Program-made: the position numbers and the translations under genes
From: Byssochlamys sp. IMV 00236
Lineage: Eukaryota; Ascomycota; Eurotiomycetes; Eurotiales; Thermoascaceae
Direction: 5' to 3'
Assembly (NCBI GenBank): GCA_001931875.2
Contig: MSJH02000197.1
Span: 1 to 28,683, forward strand
DNA: 28,683 nucleotides
Part shown: in pieces, positions 10,868 through 20,221 of the stretch
Layout of the letters: each line of letters opens with the position of its first letter
Position numbering within the stretch: the stretch's first letter is position 1
Notes under the pieces: generated by a model
What the model was told of the DNA's origin: nothing
Database searches by the model: none
The model's input: the letters and a program-made list of their open reading frames with translations, nothing else

Positions 10868-12816
10868 TTATACATTTATAACATCCGTGATTGTTTTGTG
10901 TACAACATCAAACAGTAATGCTTGTGCAGGGAGGGGATAATTTTTGTACAATTCTTGAATGGATACGGATGAAGTGGGTGAAATCAAGGTTAGAGGTGAA
11001 GTATGTGCGACGACTTCTTGATCCAAATATGCCACGCTTTCAAATACAATCATGTACTCTTCAATTTTCTTTCTTGTTGATAATGTAACCGAAGGATCTT
11101 TGCTTTGCAAGAGAAGCGTAAGAGCATCCATGACTCTGAATAGTAATTTTCCTGTAGCTAAAGAATATTAAGTATTAAATGATATAATATTTTAACTATT
11201 TGCTTACTGAAACAAATCTCTTCTAGGTTTTCAATCTTTTTAGCCAAAATTAAGATGATTTCGGCAGCATATAATGCTAAATAGATTGATTTATCTTTCA
11301 CGATTTGTGCTGTATTACCATTGATCTTTATATTCACAAGGTTTGCGTAAATGTTTATAGCCACACTGTGAACATACAGAGACATGGTCAGCTTCTGAAC
11401 ATTATCGCACGAATCGATCAATTCTTTAGTACAATTGTAAGGTTCTTTACTGATCTTCATATGTTCTGGAAGGTTATGCCACCATTCGATCAGAAAATCA
11501 TCATGAAATACGATATCTTCAAACGTCAACTCTAGTTTTTCTCCTACAAGTGTTTTCATCGTACGCTTGTGCACTCTGCTCATGAATGGATGTGATTCAA
11601 GCTGTGTAACATAATTCAATGCTTCAAACGAATATCTTATTAGCAAATTTTCATCAGGCAAGAAGTCAAATCGACAAGGAACATGCTCTATGCATTCGCA
11701 TCGATCATTAAGAAAGATGTCAACCATGGATAAAATACCACGTGCAGCCAGATGGTTACGGTGAATCGTTGCATAAAGAATTCGAGTATTCATATCTAGC
11801 GATGCGTTTCCGTTTTTGTAGCCTGGGTGCTTTTTAGCCAAACTCTCTGCGAGTATCCAAGCGATAGAAGACCATTTCTTGCATTCGTTAAATCTCATTG
11901 TGGTAAACAAGAATGGCTGAATTATGTTTATGATGACGAGTGATTCCAATTCTCGTTCTGGATCATCAAACATATCTATTAGCTTTCTCATACATTTTCG
12001 ATAAAAGTATTCACCAACATATCTCTTTTCTTGTGAGTTGAGAAAACTATGTCGACATATGTGCACAGATGCGCTCGCACAAATCGCTAGTGTTGTGGGA
12101 TCCTCTAGCTTGTTTATCTTTTCTATTCTCTTTCTAAATGAGCGTTCATGGATTGCCTGTAGCCAGACATCAAAACAATGAAAGTGTAAGTCGATCAGTC
12201 TATCAATGAATGCTTCTGGTTTTATATAACGTGCTATCATGCTATTTGAATACATGTTATCGTCTGCACTGCCATTATCAATAGCTAGTCTGGTTAGGTC
12301 TGTTATAGCTCTATGAAGTACATATGGCTGGGTATTTTCAAACACAAATGAAACTTTTTTAAATGTGTTTCCAAAAGGTGACAGATAGCGTAAGAATGCC
12401 TTTCCATAGGCTGATAGTTCCTCAAAGCTCTTGATTTCAGTCTGAAGCTGTAATTGTCCGTTCTCGATCTGTAAAGTCCACCTGGGCTCGCTTTTAATAA
12501 GTGCTGCGGTTGACCTTTGTTTATTCAGATCAATTTCAAGATTATGTAGTTCCATTTGTAATTCTTCAATTTGTTGGTACAAGTCATTATATCTTCTTTC
12601 ATTTACTTCGTCATCGTCTCCTATACTAGAATCACTGCTACTCGAGAACTCTTGAGGTATGCATTTTCTTTTCATTTTGATACACCGAGCGCATGGTTCT
12701 GATTCGCAGCTTCTTTCACATTTCCTTCTTCTCTGCTTACAATCTATTTCCTATTAAATGAATTTGATAATATGCTTTATAAAATACTCACATTGGCAAG
12801 GCGCTCTTCTGGCCAT
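10868..12816 (-). CDS. Zn2Cys6 fungal transcription factor with middle homology region
   Basis: Exons on the minus strand: 12816-12792, 12743-11208, 11157-10868, giving 616 residues. The first 36 residues contain a perfect binuclear zinc cluster: C7, C10, C17, C26, C29, C36 (C-x2-C-x6-C-x8-C-x2-C-x6-C), with an additional C21 in the loop. A 48 bp intron splits the codon for Y9, between the first two ligands, so the DNA-binding domain is complete only after splicing; this is why an ATG at 12675 would be the wrong start. A heptad-like coiled coil follows (...QQIEELQMELHNLEIDLN...), as usual for dimerising members, then a region resembling the fungal-specific transcription factor domain. Target genes are unknown. 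It is nuclear by family. It diverges from the carrier gene through a 107 bp shared promoter. No AATAAA overlaps its stop. Confidence 0.9.
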
Positions 12817-12923
12817 TTTGTTTTTAAAGGGGGTGAGAAAGAGCCAGAGCAATAGTCTTTTGACTCAGTTGTGACGTTGCTTTTGTTTCAAGACGAAAAT
12901 TACCGCCGTTCTTGTGTTTCTTT
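12817..12923. promoter_or_regulatory. Short bidirectional promoter with AP-1/Gcn4 and CRE-like sites
   Basis: Only 107 bp separate the start codons of the Zn2Cys6 factor and the mitochondrial carrier. A perfect palindromic bZIP site TGACTCA is at 12861-12867 and a second bZIP-like site TGACGTTG begins at 12872, one helical turn away. By family knowledge these are bound by Gcn4/AP-1/CREB-type bZIP proteins; co-regulation of both genes is inference. Confidence 0.5.
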
Positions 12924-14180
12924 ATGACATTGAGTGCTTATTTAGGATTATTGTCAATCGGAAGCACGATTCAAACAAGATCTGTAGTAGATAATCAAGA
13001 AGAAGAAGAAAGAGAAGTCCAACGTATAAGGCTTTTATCTGAAGCAATAGCTAATGCAGAGGTTGATATCGTTTCAACCGTTAGTACCCATCATACCCCT
13101 TTAGAACATAAAGGTATATATACTCTCTGTGTATTGTTTGTTTTTTGTCTACATATACTTAGGAATTAGTTGATAGAAGTCAAAGAAAATATATCAGGCG
13201 TTGTACTAGCTATTGGCAGCATGGTTGCAAATTATACATTATGCTTTCCTATTGTTGCAGCACGGCATAGTCTACAAGCCTTACCCGTTAAAAATAGCTT
13301 TGAGAGAGACACACCGCGCTATGGAGCGATGAAGCTCTATTATACTTATAAATATGGTGGTATACGGAGGCTGTATCCAGGATTTGGTCTTGGTTTGTTA
13401 GGACAGTCCATCAGTGCTAGCTATGAATCAATTATTGGTCAGATCACGTCCAGCTTAACAACAAAACAAACCAATTTCCTTTTGTATGCTGCAACTAAAG
13501 CAGTAGGCAAACTATTGACATTATTGATGAATGTTCCATTATATCCCTTGTACAGAAATGCGCTTATTCTCCGTATTCAATCTGATTCAAGTATCAGTCG
13601 TATCATTATTAGAAATCGTCATGACTTTATTAGAGCCTATAAGCAAAATCTATCTGACTTTCATAGTCTTCGTACTGTTCCTATTGGATTCTTGCCTTCT
13701 TGTATATTAAATATATTGACAGAAAATCTACTTGTTTATATATATAAATACAGTTTCAAGCTATTTATGGAAGAATCAAAAAGAAGCGACACGGCCAAGA
13801 AGGAAGCAACCGTTTTGCACACATTTTATCCTGAAATCGCATGTGGAGTGGTCAGCAGTATTATCACTCGAACACTAAGCTATCCGGTGGACACGATCTT
13901 GTTTAAACTCATGGTGCAAGATAGTGGAGTACTCAAGGTTAACACTCACTACAGCGGATTCTTTGACTGTGTGAGGAAAACATATGCAGAAGGTGGATGG
14001 AAAGCGTTTTATCCTGGCTGGGGCATCGGCCTACTCGAAATTACCATGGGCTACTTTGTCTTAGAGGCTTCTTGGTTGGCTTACCGTCTTACCTACTGGT
14101 GTTTATCCCCCAACCATGACGATGATCAAAACATGCGTACAGTTAAAAAGGCTCGCAAGTTACAAGAAAGGTTACTGTAG
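12924..14180 (+). CDS. SLC25A46/Ugo1-like mitochondrial outer-membrane carrier-family protein
   Basis: Exons 12924-13113 and 13177-14180 give 397 residues. The protein keeps the tripartite carrier layout but has degenerate signatures. The first repeat reads as FPIVAARHSLQ near residue 88, in place of the usual Px[DE]xx[KR]; the third is closest to canonical, YPVDTILFKL (about 299-308), followed by a G-W-x-x-F-Y-P-G-W block. By eye the order and content match SLC25A46: an AIGSMVANYTLCFP start, a VPLYPLYRNALILRIQS middle and an FYPEIA...YPVDT end. That subfamily (with yeast Ugo1) is known to sit in the outer mitochondrial membrane and act in fusion and lipid/cristae organisation rather than solute transport. 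The intron acceptor at 13176 is chosen because the nearer TTAG acceptors lead to in-frame stops; the intron boundary is the weakest point. The residues before it are acidic and poorly conserved. Confidence 0.8.
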
Positions 14181-14181
14181 C

Positions 14182-14187
14182 TTTATT
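14182..14187 (-). terminator. AATAAA hexamer overlapping the RPT4 stop codon
   Basis: On the minus strand the stop TAA (14188-14186) is followed by a second TAA, and together they form AATAAA. It lies between the two convergent stop codons, so cleavage downstream would fall inside the carrier coding region on the other strand. Confidence 0.5.
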
Positions 14188-15538
14188 AAATCTTTTCATA
14201 ATCCAACTTTGTTTCCAACTTTTTCGCGTCTTGCAATTTTCTTACTGCTTTCATAAAGTCTTCCTGAATACAATAATCACGTTCTTCTCTAATGGCAAAC
14301 ATGCCTGCTTCTGTACATACATTTCTTAAATCAGCACCGTTGAAACCATCCGAGAGTTTTACTATAGCTTCATAATCTATATCTCCATGCTTTGAAATGT
14401 TGGCAGCATGAATCTTTAAAATTTCCAAACGTCCTTGTTCATTGGGTAATGGAATCTCAATCTTTCTGTCCAATCGACCAGGTCGAAGCAATGCAGGATC
14501 CAGTGTATCAGGTCTGTTTGTAGCCATGATAAGCTTTGTTTGTCCAAGATAATCAAAACCGTCCATTTGATTTAATAATTCCATAAGAGTACGCTGTATT
14601 TCTCTATCAGCAGATGTACCTTCAGAGAAACGACGACCACCGATAGCATCAATTTCATCCATAAAGATAATACATGGCTCATGCTCCTTTGCATAACCAA
14701 ACATCTCTCTGATCAATCTAGCACTTTCACCGATATACTTGTCAACAATAGCACTGGAAACCACCTTTAAGAAATTCACTTGAAGTGTACTAGCAACTGC
14801 TTTAGCCAATAAAGTCTTGCCGGTACCTGGAGGACCATATAATAGCACACCCTTTGGAGGTTTGACACCAACACGTAAAAAGAGTTCAGGATTCATCAAG
14901 GGTAATTCAATAACCTGATGTCGGTTATGGTTATAAAATGTGTGCCATGTACATTTAATGTATATTCTTACCTCACGAAGCTCTCGAATTTGTTCAGAGA
15001 GACCACCAATACCAGCAAAACTGACATCACCAGGATCTTCTATTGACATGTTATATACAAGAGGATCAACTTCACGAGGTAAAATGCGCATAATAGTCAA
15101 GGTAGTCATATCAAGTGCAACACGAGCACCTTGTTTTAACTTTTCTTTATCGACTGTGTTACGGCATCCAACAACATAACGAGGACCACTTGTATTCTTG
15201 ACAATGACTAATAAAATAATAAGTGGCCCAGTCTGACACAATAAGAATTATAAACTTACATCGTTCGTCGTCCAATTGTTTCAACACTTCACCAATGACT
15301 TGACCGACACTTTGCAAAGCTTTGATGTCGTCTTCTGATTTATCATATTCTTTATCAAGAGCTCGTAATCCAAGACGCACTATATTGAAAGTTAGAAGGG
15401 ACACACAAAAGGTTCAATCATATAATAATTACTCTCTTTAAGTTTAGCATCTAATTCACGATGCTCTAAAAGTCTTCTTCGGTAAGCACTCAAGGCTTTG
15501 GTCTTTGGATCTTGTTCAGGTTGGCTTGATGAAGACAT
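14186..15538 (-). CDS. RPT4: 26S proteasome regulatory ATPase Rpt4 (PSMC6)
   Basis: Exons on the minus strand: 15538-15433, 15379-15260, 15207-14972, 14914-14186, giving 396 residues (human PSMC6 is 389). It is an AAA+ ATPase of the 19S base that unfolds and translocates ubiquitylated substrates in the nucleus and cytosol. An N-terminal coiled coil is followed by an OB-fold region with the Rpt4-typical [12 protein letters not shown] and [19 protein letters not shown]. Then come Walker A GPPGTGKT (181-188), the aromatic pore loop KYIGES (213-218), Walker B IIFMDE (236-241) and the block [16 protein letters not shown]. The ending ...KLDYEKI lacks an HbYX motif, as expected for Rpt4. Introns are 52-57 bp and all keep phase. 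A CRE-like GACGTCAT (15627-15634) lies about 90 bp upstream of the start. Confidence 0.97.
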
Positions 15539-16028
15539 GTGAGATTGAAATGACTAGTAAAAAGAAAAAAGAAATCAGAAAAAGTGAGCTCGTCATAGGA
15601 CGCGTATGTATTATCGGAGTTAAAAAGACGTCATCCACACAGACAAACTTTCTTCTTTTGTGACCTTGGCTGTTTTCAGTATTTTCTTATTGTTTTCAAC
15701 TTGACAACATGTAATAATATAAAAAATGAGCTTCTTCTTTTTGAGAGATATAAAAAGAGGACATTCGTATAATGTTGTCAACACATTATAACAGAATGAA
15801 AGCCACGGAATAAGTTGTAATAGCTGAAAGACTAAACATTGCTTTTATATCTCATTCTTTTACTTATAGTGGGCTCTTTTTTGTTATTTGTTGTCTGAAA
15901 GTGTACACACACACACACCTTAAAAATGATAATGATGGACTCAATATATGTATAGCCAAGCATATTCTATAGTTCATATCATTGGTATTATTCTATACAA
16001 GTAATTTGTTGTGTTCCCTTTTTAATGT
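15539..16028. promoter_or_regulatory. Intergenic region, promoter of RPT4 and 3' flank of NDUFA8
   Basis: This 490 bp AT-rich spacer has no ORF of note. It contains a CRE-like GACGTCAT (15627-15634) near the RPT4 start, an imperfect palindrome at 15762-15798 and an (AC)7 microsatellite at 15905-15918. I did not see the yeast proteasome element GGTGGCAAA. Confidence 0.5.
15762..15798. repeat. 37 bp imperfect palindrome upstream of RPT4
   Basis: The left arm CATTCGTATAATG and right arm CATTATAACAGAATG are inverted copies around the centre TTGTCAACA, with TATAATG/CATTATA and CATTC/GAATG pairing exactly and a small bulge between. It could be a dimeric factor-binding site or a cruciform-prone element; function is unknown. 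Confidence 0.45.
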
Positions 16029-16033
16029 TTATT
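16028..16033 (-). terminator. AATAAA hexamer overlapping the NDUFA8 stop codon
   Basis: On the minus strand the codons AAA TAA followed by A make AATAAA, so the stop codon is embedded in the hexamer. Poly(A) use is inferred. Confidence 0.5.
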
Positions 16034-16596
16034 TCAAAGGACTTCTAATAACTGGGCTCTTTTTGTTTTGAATTTGTTCATCAACTGAAGATCCAGGAAT
16101 CTTCTTCTCCAAGCCCTAAGACAGTAAAGAAGTTTAGTTCTGCTGCCCTTTTGTTTATATAAGCATAATTACCAATTTCTCAAATACACAAGCATTCAAA
16201 GCACGTTCAGGCTTACGACAAGCGTAGAATTCCTGATTCTTGTTGTCCAAACATTTCCAATGTGCTTCAAATTCCTTACCACAGTTCTCTCGAAGCTTGG
16301 TAATTCTATTAAAGTTTAACAAGATGAACTATCAAGCTTTGTTTTACTTACAAGTCAATGGCACAACGAGTGACCTTTCTTCCTTCTTTAAGACAGTGCT
16401 CAGGGTTGTTGTTTTCATTTTTACAGAGCATGAAATCATCGTTATAATCTTTACAATATTGACCAATGAAGAAAGAAGCGCTCTTCAAAGGTGCTGAGGT
16501 GGCACCAACTTCATCAACCTTTGGTACTGATTCAGGAAGAGGAGTGGGATCGACAAATTCGACGTGTGTAAAACCCAAATCTTGTTTAGTGGACAT
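16029..16596 (-). CDS. NDUFA8: Mitochondrial complex I subunit NDUFA8-like (twin CHCH, CX9C)
   Basis: Exons on the minus strand: 16596-16352, 16305-16173, 16115-16029, giving 154 residues (human 172). It is an accessory subunit of NADH:ubiquinone oxidoreductase on the intermembrane-space side, imported by the Mia40 disulfide relay by family knowledge. Four CX9C motifs can be read: CKDYNDDFMLC, CLKEGRKVTRC, CGKEFEAHWKC and CRKPERALNAC, the exact quadruple pattern of this subunit. The segment PEHCLKEGRKVTRCAIDL and the continuation ITKLRENCGKEFEAHWKC closely resemble other members. There is no N-terminal presequence, as expected. Introns are 46 and 57 bp, the first splitting a Leu codon. It is tandem with RPT4, 490 bp upstream of it. 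Its presence indicates a respiratory fungus with complex I, unlike Saccharomyces. Confidence 0.95.
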
Positions 16597-17207
16597 GTTA
16601 ATGCAAGTTATATATAAAGTTCCTCTTCTATTGATTCATTGATTTAGTTTATCATCATTTTACTTGTCATTCTTTCTTTACTTCCTATTTGGTTGCTGAA
16701 GGAGCGAGAAGAAAAATTTACATAGAAATGGCCAAATCCGGGGGAAGCGCTTCATCTTTAGCGGAAGTCAAAATTTACGATGACATAAAGAGCATTAAAT
16801 CTCCGAATTTACTTAACAGTCCCAAGTAAAACTAATGCTGTTTGTATTTGATTTCATAAACTTTACAATGTGGTACACAGTTGTACCTTTTTTGACGGGC
16901 TTAGATTTTTGAGTCTGTAAAGATTAATTGTTTTATCCATTTTAAAAGATTAGAAGTATTTATACATTTTAGAAAATGTATACTGGAGGCTTTGAGCATC
17001 TTTACTGAGTTTGAGGAAGGTTCAAGAAAGACGTTGGAATCAATTAATGAGAAGAGACTTGTGCAAAGTTATCATTTTTGTAAAGCGATTACTCATGACA
17101 AGTGTTTCGCGCTTCAAGATAAAGAACGTCCATAAAAAAACCTCAGACTCCAATTGTATCTTTTTGTTTCCCTAGCGATTATTTCAAGGTGTATTAAGAT
17201 AAAAAAA
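16597..17207. other. NDUFA8 promoter and degenerate coding-like debris
   Basis: The first part is the NDUFA8 promoter. Bases 16728-16829 (+) could encode a 33-residue peptide, and 16977-17135 (+) an open frame of about 52 residues (CILEALSIFTEF... to a stop). Both look like exon-sized remains that may belong upstream of the decayed gene that follows, but I could not connect them with splice sites and recognise no domain. Confidence 0.35.
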
Positions 17208-18930
17208 ATGAGCGAAAGAATGTTATATAAAGATGGTTCGTTGCTATGCGATAAGCAGTCTTTTCATGATTTTCTAATGATGAAACTAATCTTTCAATAG
17301 AAATTGCTTCTTCAATTTTAAAAGTAGCCAATGAAAAAAATGAAGCAGAGATAAGGGACATAGTTGTAGAACTATCAGATTTAATAGAGAAAAACTATGA
17401 CGGAAAACGCCTGAACTTATACAAAAGGTGATTGGAAAAGGAAAATCAAGGCTGTTGCTAACGCGATGAGTTACAAACTTCTTGGAGTAAACAAAGATTG
17501 TTTCGATACGTTGAACTTTAAAAATCCTGAAAGTTCATCAGCCAGTAAATCAACCAACTCGAATTACAAATTGACCAATCCAGAAAAAAAGCTTGTTATC
17601 GGTCTGTACAATAGCATTCCCACTTCTGGCAAATGGAAGTTGTCTACAGGAAAAGTTGTTGACGATCAGATGAAACAATTAGCAGAAGAGTCAATATACG
17701 AACACCCAGTACACTCACTGATATTTGATCCAAATGATTGTATTTGGAAGCAGTATTTCACTGTAGCAGAGTTAAATGAAATCAGATAGCACAGAGCACT
17801 ACAATTGCCCAATATTTCTGGTGATCTTGAAGAATATTCGAATAGCTACGATCAAAAATGGACGTCCGCCAAAGAATTATACTTCTTTGCCGATGGTCAA
17901 AAACATGATCCTGTAGACTAATTTGACAAGAAGTGGATGAGAGAAAGTATAGCCAGGATGTCAGAGTTGTGCCTAGACAATAACGAACTCGAACTGAATG
18001 ACTTCTCAGAGGCTGATTTACTACATGATGTATGGCCCTTTCTATACAGAGCATTCAAAAACAAAGAAGTTAAGGCATCACTCGGGGAAAGAACAAATGG
18101 GGCTGCTGCTTTAATCAGAAATGAACATAGAGGATTGGAAGCAAGAGAGAAAAGGTCAAGAAAAGCTATCGGTGTCAAGCTTGACATTTGTCGTGTTTAC
18201 ATAGATCACACATCTCTTAATTCTCTATTTATTCATTCTCAGTTAATAGACGACGTCAGACATTTACAGTCGTCACCTCTCCTATATATTCGGGTCGTAC
18301 CCTCATTTATTAGTTCTTCTCTCAAATTTGAATAAAGAATAGTAATTGTTAGCTATTGACTCCTACTGTTCTTATACACAAATACCAGAAACATAACAAC
18401 ATTGTTTTTAAAGTAGGCTATAATGAACATGGCTCTTGTGAAGTTGGTAAAGATGACGTTACGGTAGCCGACGACAAGTATCTTGATGATGGCCTTATAA
18501 AACTTCCTAAAACTCTTAGAGATATGATGGTTTTATTGGTGCAGAAGAACCGTAGAAAAATAAACAACCTTTTGACTGCTGAGTTTCTGGTTATGGGTAA
18601 GCTAAACATATTACATAAATAAAGGTACATTTAGTAATTTACTTCTTAGGTCTATGTATGGAGCTTGTGATCATGGATGTTCCTGTTGGCCAACATATTG
18701 CGCAAATCACAAAAACTGCCAGGTTTGAGTTCCCGTCCTCTATTAAGACTATGACTATTGACTTCTTGCCCCTTCTGGAGATCACGTGGAAAGGTAAACA
18801 AGCAATGAAGATGGTTCATAAAACTATGAATGACAGAAAAAGAAAAATCACCGAGCTCATTGCTGATAGTTCGGACATTGTACCATCTTTGGCTTACTCT
18901 TTTTACCATAAATCTGCCGCTTTCATGTAA
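17208..18930 (+). pseudogene. Decayed multi-exon gene of unknown function
   Basis: A plus-strand coding trace starting with MSERMLYKDG. It changes frame near 17270 and again near 17420, then stays open in the frame of 17466 except for an in-frame TAG (17787-17789) and TAA (17919-17921). Recognisable blocks are HDVWPFLYRAF, the basic EAREKRSRKAIGVKLDI, LIKLPKTLRDM and MELVIMDVPVG. A normal 53 bp intron is preserved at 18597-18649, joining ...LVMG to LCMELV in frame, which shows it was once a spliced gene rather than random ORFs. I assign no function. From memory it resembles a multi-copy protein family of unknown role in Mucorales genomes; that is a recollection, not a search result. The region between about 18188 and 18390 does not join cleanly and may contain another intron or an indel. 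Confidence 0.6.
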
Positions 18931-19180
18931 ATAAAGCTTATGTTCCTTGATAAAGATAATCAATTTTTAGATAGTCAGCTTATCTTACTTTTTAAAGAAT
19001 TAAGTCTTGCTTGATTTAACAATATGCATTAAAAGCGTTTTTATTTAAAGATATTTCATAAATTATGCTTGAAGCCTCGTTTGGTTTCAAAGCAATAAGC
19101 TTTTACTAACAGGAATAACCACGAGAAGGTAGAGACTGTCTATTCCCAACCCCAGATCCCAAGATGCTGATGCTTTTCAC
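18931..19180. other. Spacer before the tandem repeats
   Basis: I see no gene here. The right end (from about 19130) is slightly GC-richer and may be a fourth, very diverged unit of the 98 bp repeat, since it shares a GCTGATGCTTTTCACCAT-like run with the spacers between units. Confidence 0.4.
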
Positions 19181-19432
19181 CATCATATTTCTAATCCGAG
19201 AAACCCAGTAGAGGCAACTTCTGCAACTAGCCGTATGATAGCTTTATACTAGAGAAGTCAGCACCAGATACTTTTCCTAATATCTTTCTAATCCGAGAAG
19301 CCCTGTAGAGGCAACGTCTGCAACTAGCCGGACAGTAAAAAAAGTCCCTCAGACCCCTAGGCGCTAACAATCCCATCATCATATTTCTAATCCGAGAAAC
19401 CCAGTGGGCAACGTCTGCAACTAGCCGTATAA
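19181..19432. repeat. Three tandem copies of a ~98 bp repeat with a conserved ~55 bp core
   Basis: Cores begin at 19181, 19278 and 19377, spaced 97 and 99 bp. Each carries TTTCTAATCCGAGAA, then C-C-C, GGCAAC(G/T)TCTGC and AACTAGCCG. The run TTTCT-AATCCG-AGAAA can form a hairpin with a six-base loop; the middle copy has AGAAG, which still pairs through a U-G wobble. The third copy lacks four bases (GTGGGC against GTAGAGGC). The inter-core spacers are much less conserved. No ORF covers it. It is a minisatellite by form; whether it is transcribed is unknown. Confidence 0.75.
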
Positions 19433-19744
19433 TGACACAAGTATTAAAGATACAGCATTTAAAAAGAAAAAGGTGAAAAAGAATTTTTTGGGAGGAAATC
19501 TTAATATAGGGTAGATTTCCAAAAGGTATGGTAGCCCAAAAAAGCTCGCACTTTAAGAAGTGTTTAAAATTGAAAGATAGCCACTTAGATACACACTATT
19601 GACATTACGTGTACTGGAGTGTAGTAAAAAATTTTTTTCTTTTATTATATTGGGATAAACTATAGGATGATGTTGAAAGCAAGAGTTACAATAGACCACG
19701 AAAGAGATAAAAAAAAAAACTAACAAAACGTTGTAGATTTACAA
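19433..19744. other. AT-rich spacer without recognisable feature
   Basis: There are homopolymer A/T runs and no supported gene. It is probably the 3' flank of the SWIM-domain gene remnant on the minus strand. Confidence 0.5.
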
Positions 19745-20221
19745 TCATCGTCGTTGAGTCGAAAAATTTTGATTATGACGACTTTGGTTGTTTCTATTTC
19801 TATTAATGGCATCCATAATCATGCTGGCACCTTGTTCAACTTGCGCAAGCTCATCATCCTTTAACAAATGTGGTTCTTCTTTGTATGCACGGTGTGTTGC
19901 CAACAAATTAGCCAACTTATTTGTCAAATTGTCGACTTCTTGGTAATCAGTAGCAGGTGATCCTTATTCCTCGGTGGTGTTTGTTTCCTGATCAATTTCA
20001 GCTGGAATTAGCTCAGTAAAAGAAACTATATTATTGTGTTAATTAGTAGACTACTCCTCGTACTTGCATCTTACTTACCTTGGTAAGGTTGAAGAGTGTT
20101 TTTGAAACGGTGAAGAAGGTACATATGCTTATATGCAATTCTATTGTATTCAAAGTCTCTGCATGTACATTTGACCATTTCATTGTTACTAACCTCAACT
20201 TGATAGACATTGTCATTGTTG
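19745..20221 (-). pseudogene. C-terminal remnant of a SWIM zinc-finger protein (possibly MULE-type transposase)
   Basis: Minus-strand coding trace: 20221-20079, an intact 53 bp intron (20078-20026), then 20025-19745. The first part contains VKCTCRDFEYNRIAYKHMYL, a SWIM zinc finger (C-x-C...C-x-H) whose third ligand is Tyr instead of Cys. After the intron comes an acidic tail, an in-frame TAA at 19966-19964, and a final open part ending ...SRHNQNFSTQRR. SWIM fingers occur at the C-terminus of MULE/FAR1-type transposases and related proteins; here the catalytic part is missing. It is fused at about 20221 to the DIRS retroelement in the same orientation but another frame. The missing ligand, nonsense codon and truncation indicate a dead copy. 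Confidence 0.65.

Noticed and set aside
4124..15787. Near-identical 17-mer AATGTTGTCAA(C/T)ACATT at 4124 and 15771
   Set aside because: One 16-of-17 match between two sites in a 28 kb AT-rich window is about what chance would give.
19130..19240. Hammerhead ribozyme, from CTGATG followed by a GAGAAAC run
   Set aside because: The CTGATG element occurs only near the first copy, the required CTGATGA and CGAAA cores are not present, and the other two copies lack it.
19181..19432. CRISPR-like array of repeats and spacers
   Set aside because: There are only three units, spacers are related to each other, the context is a spliced eukaryotic genome, and no cas genes are present.
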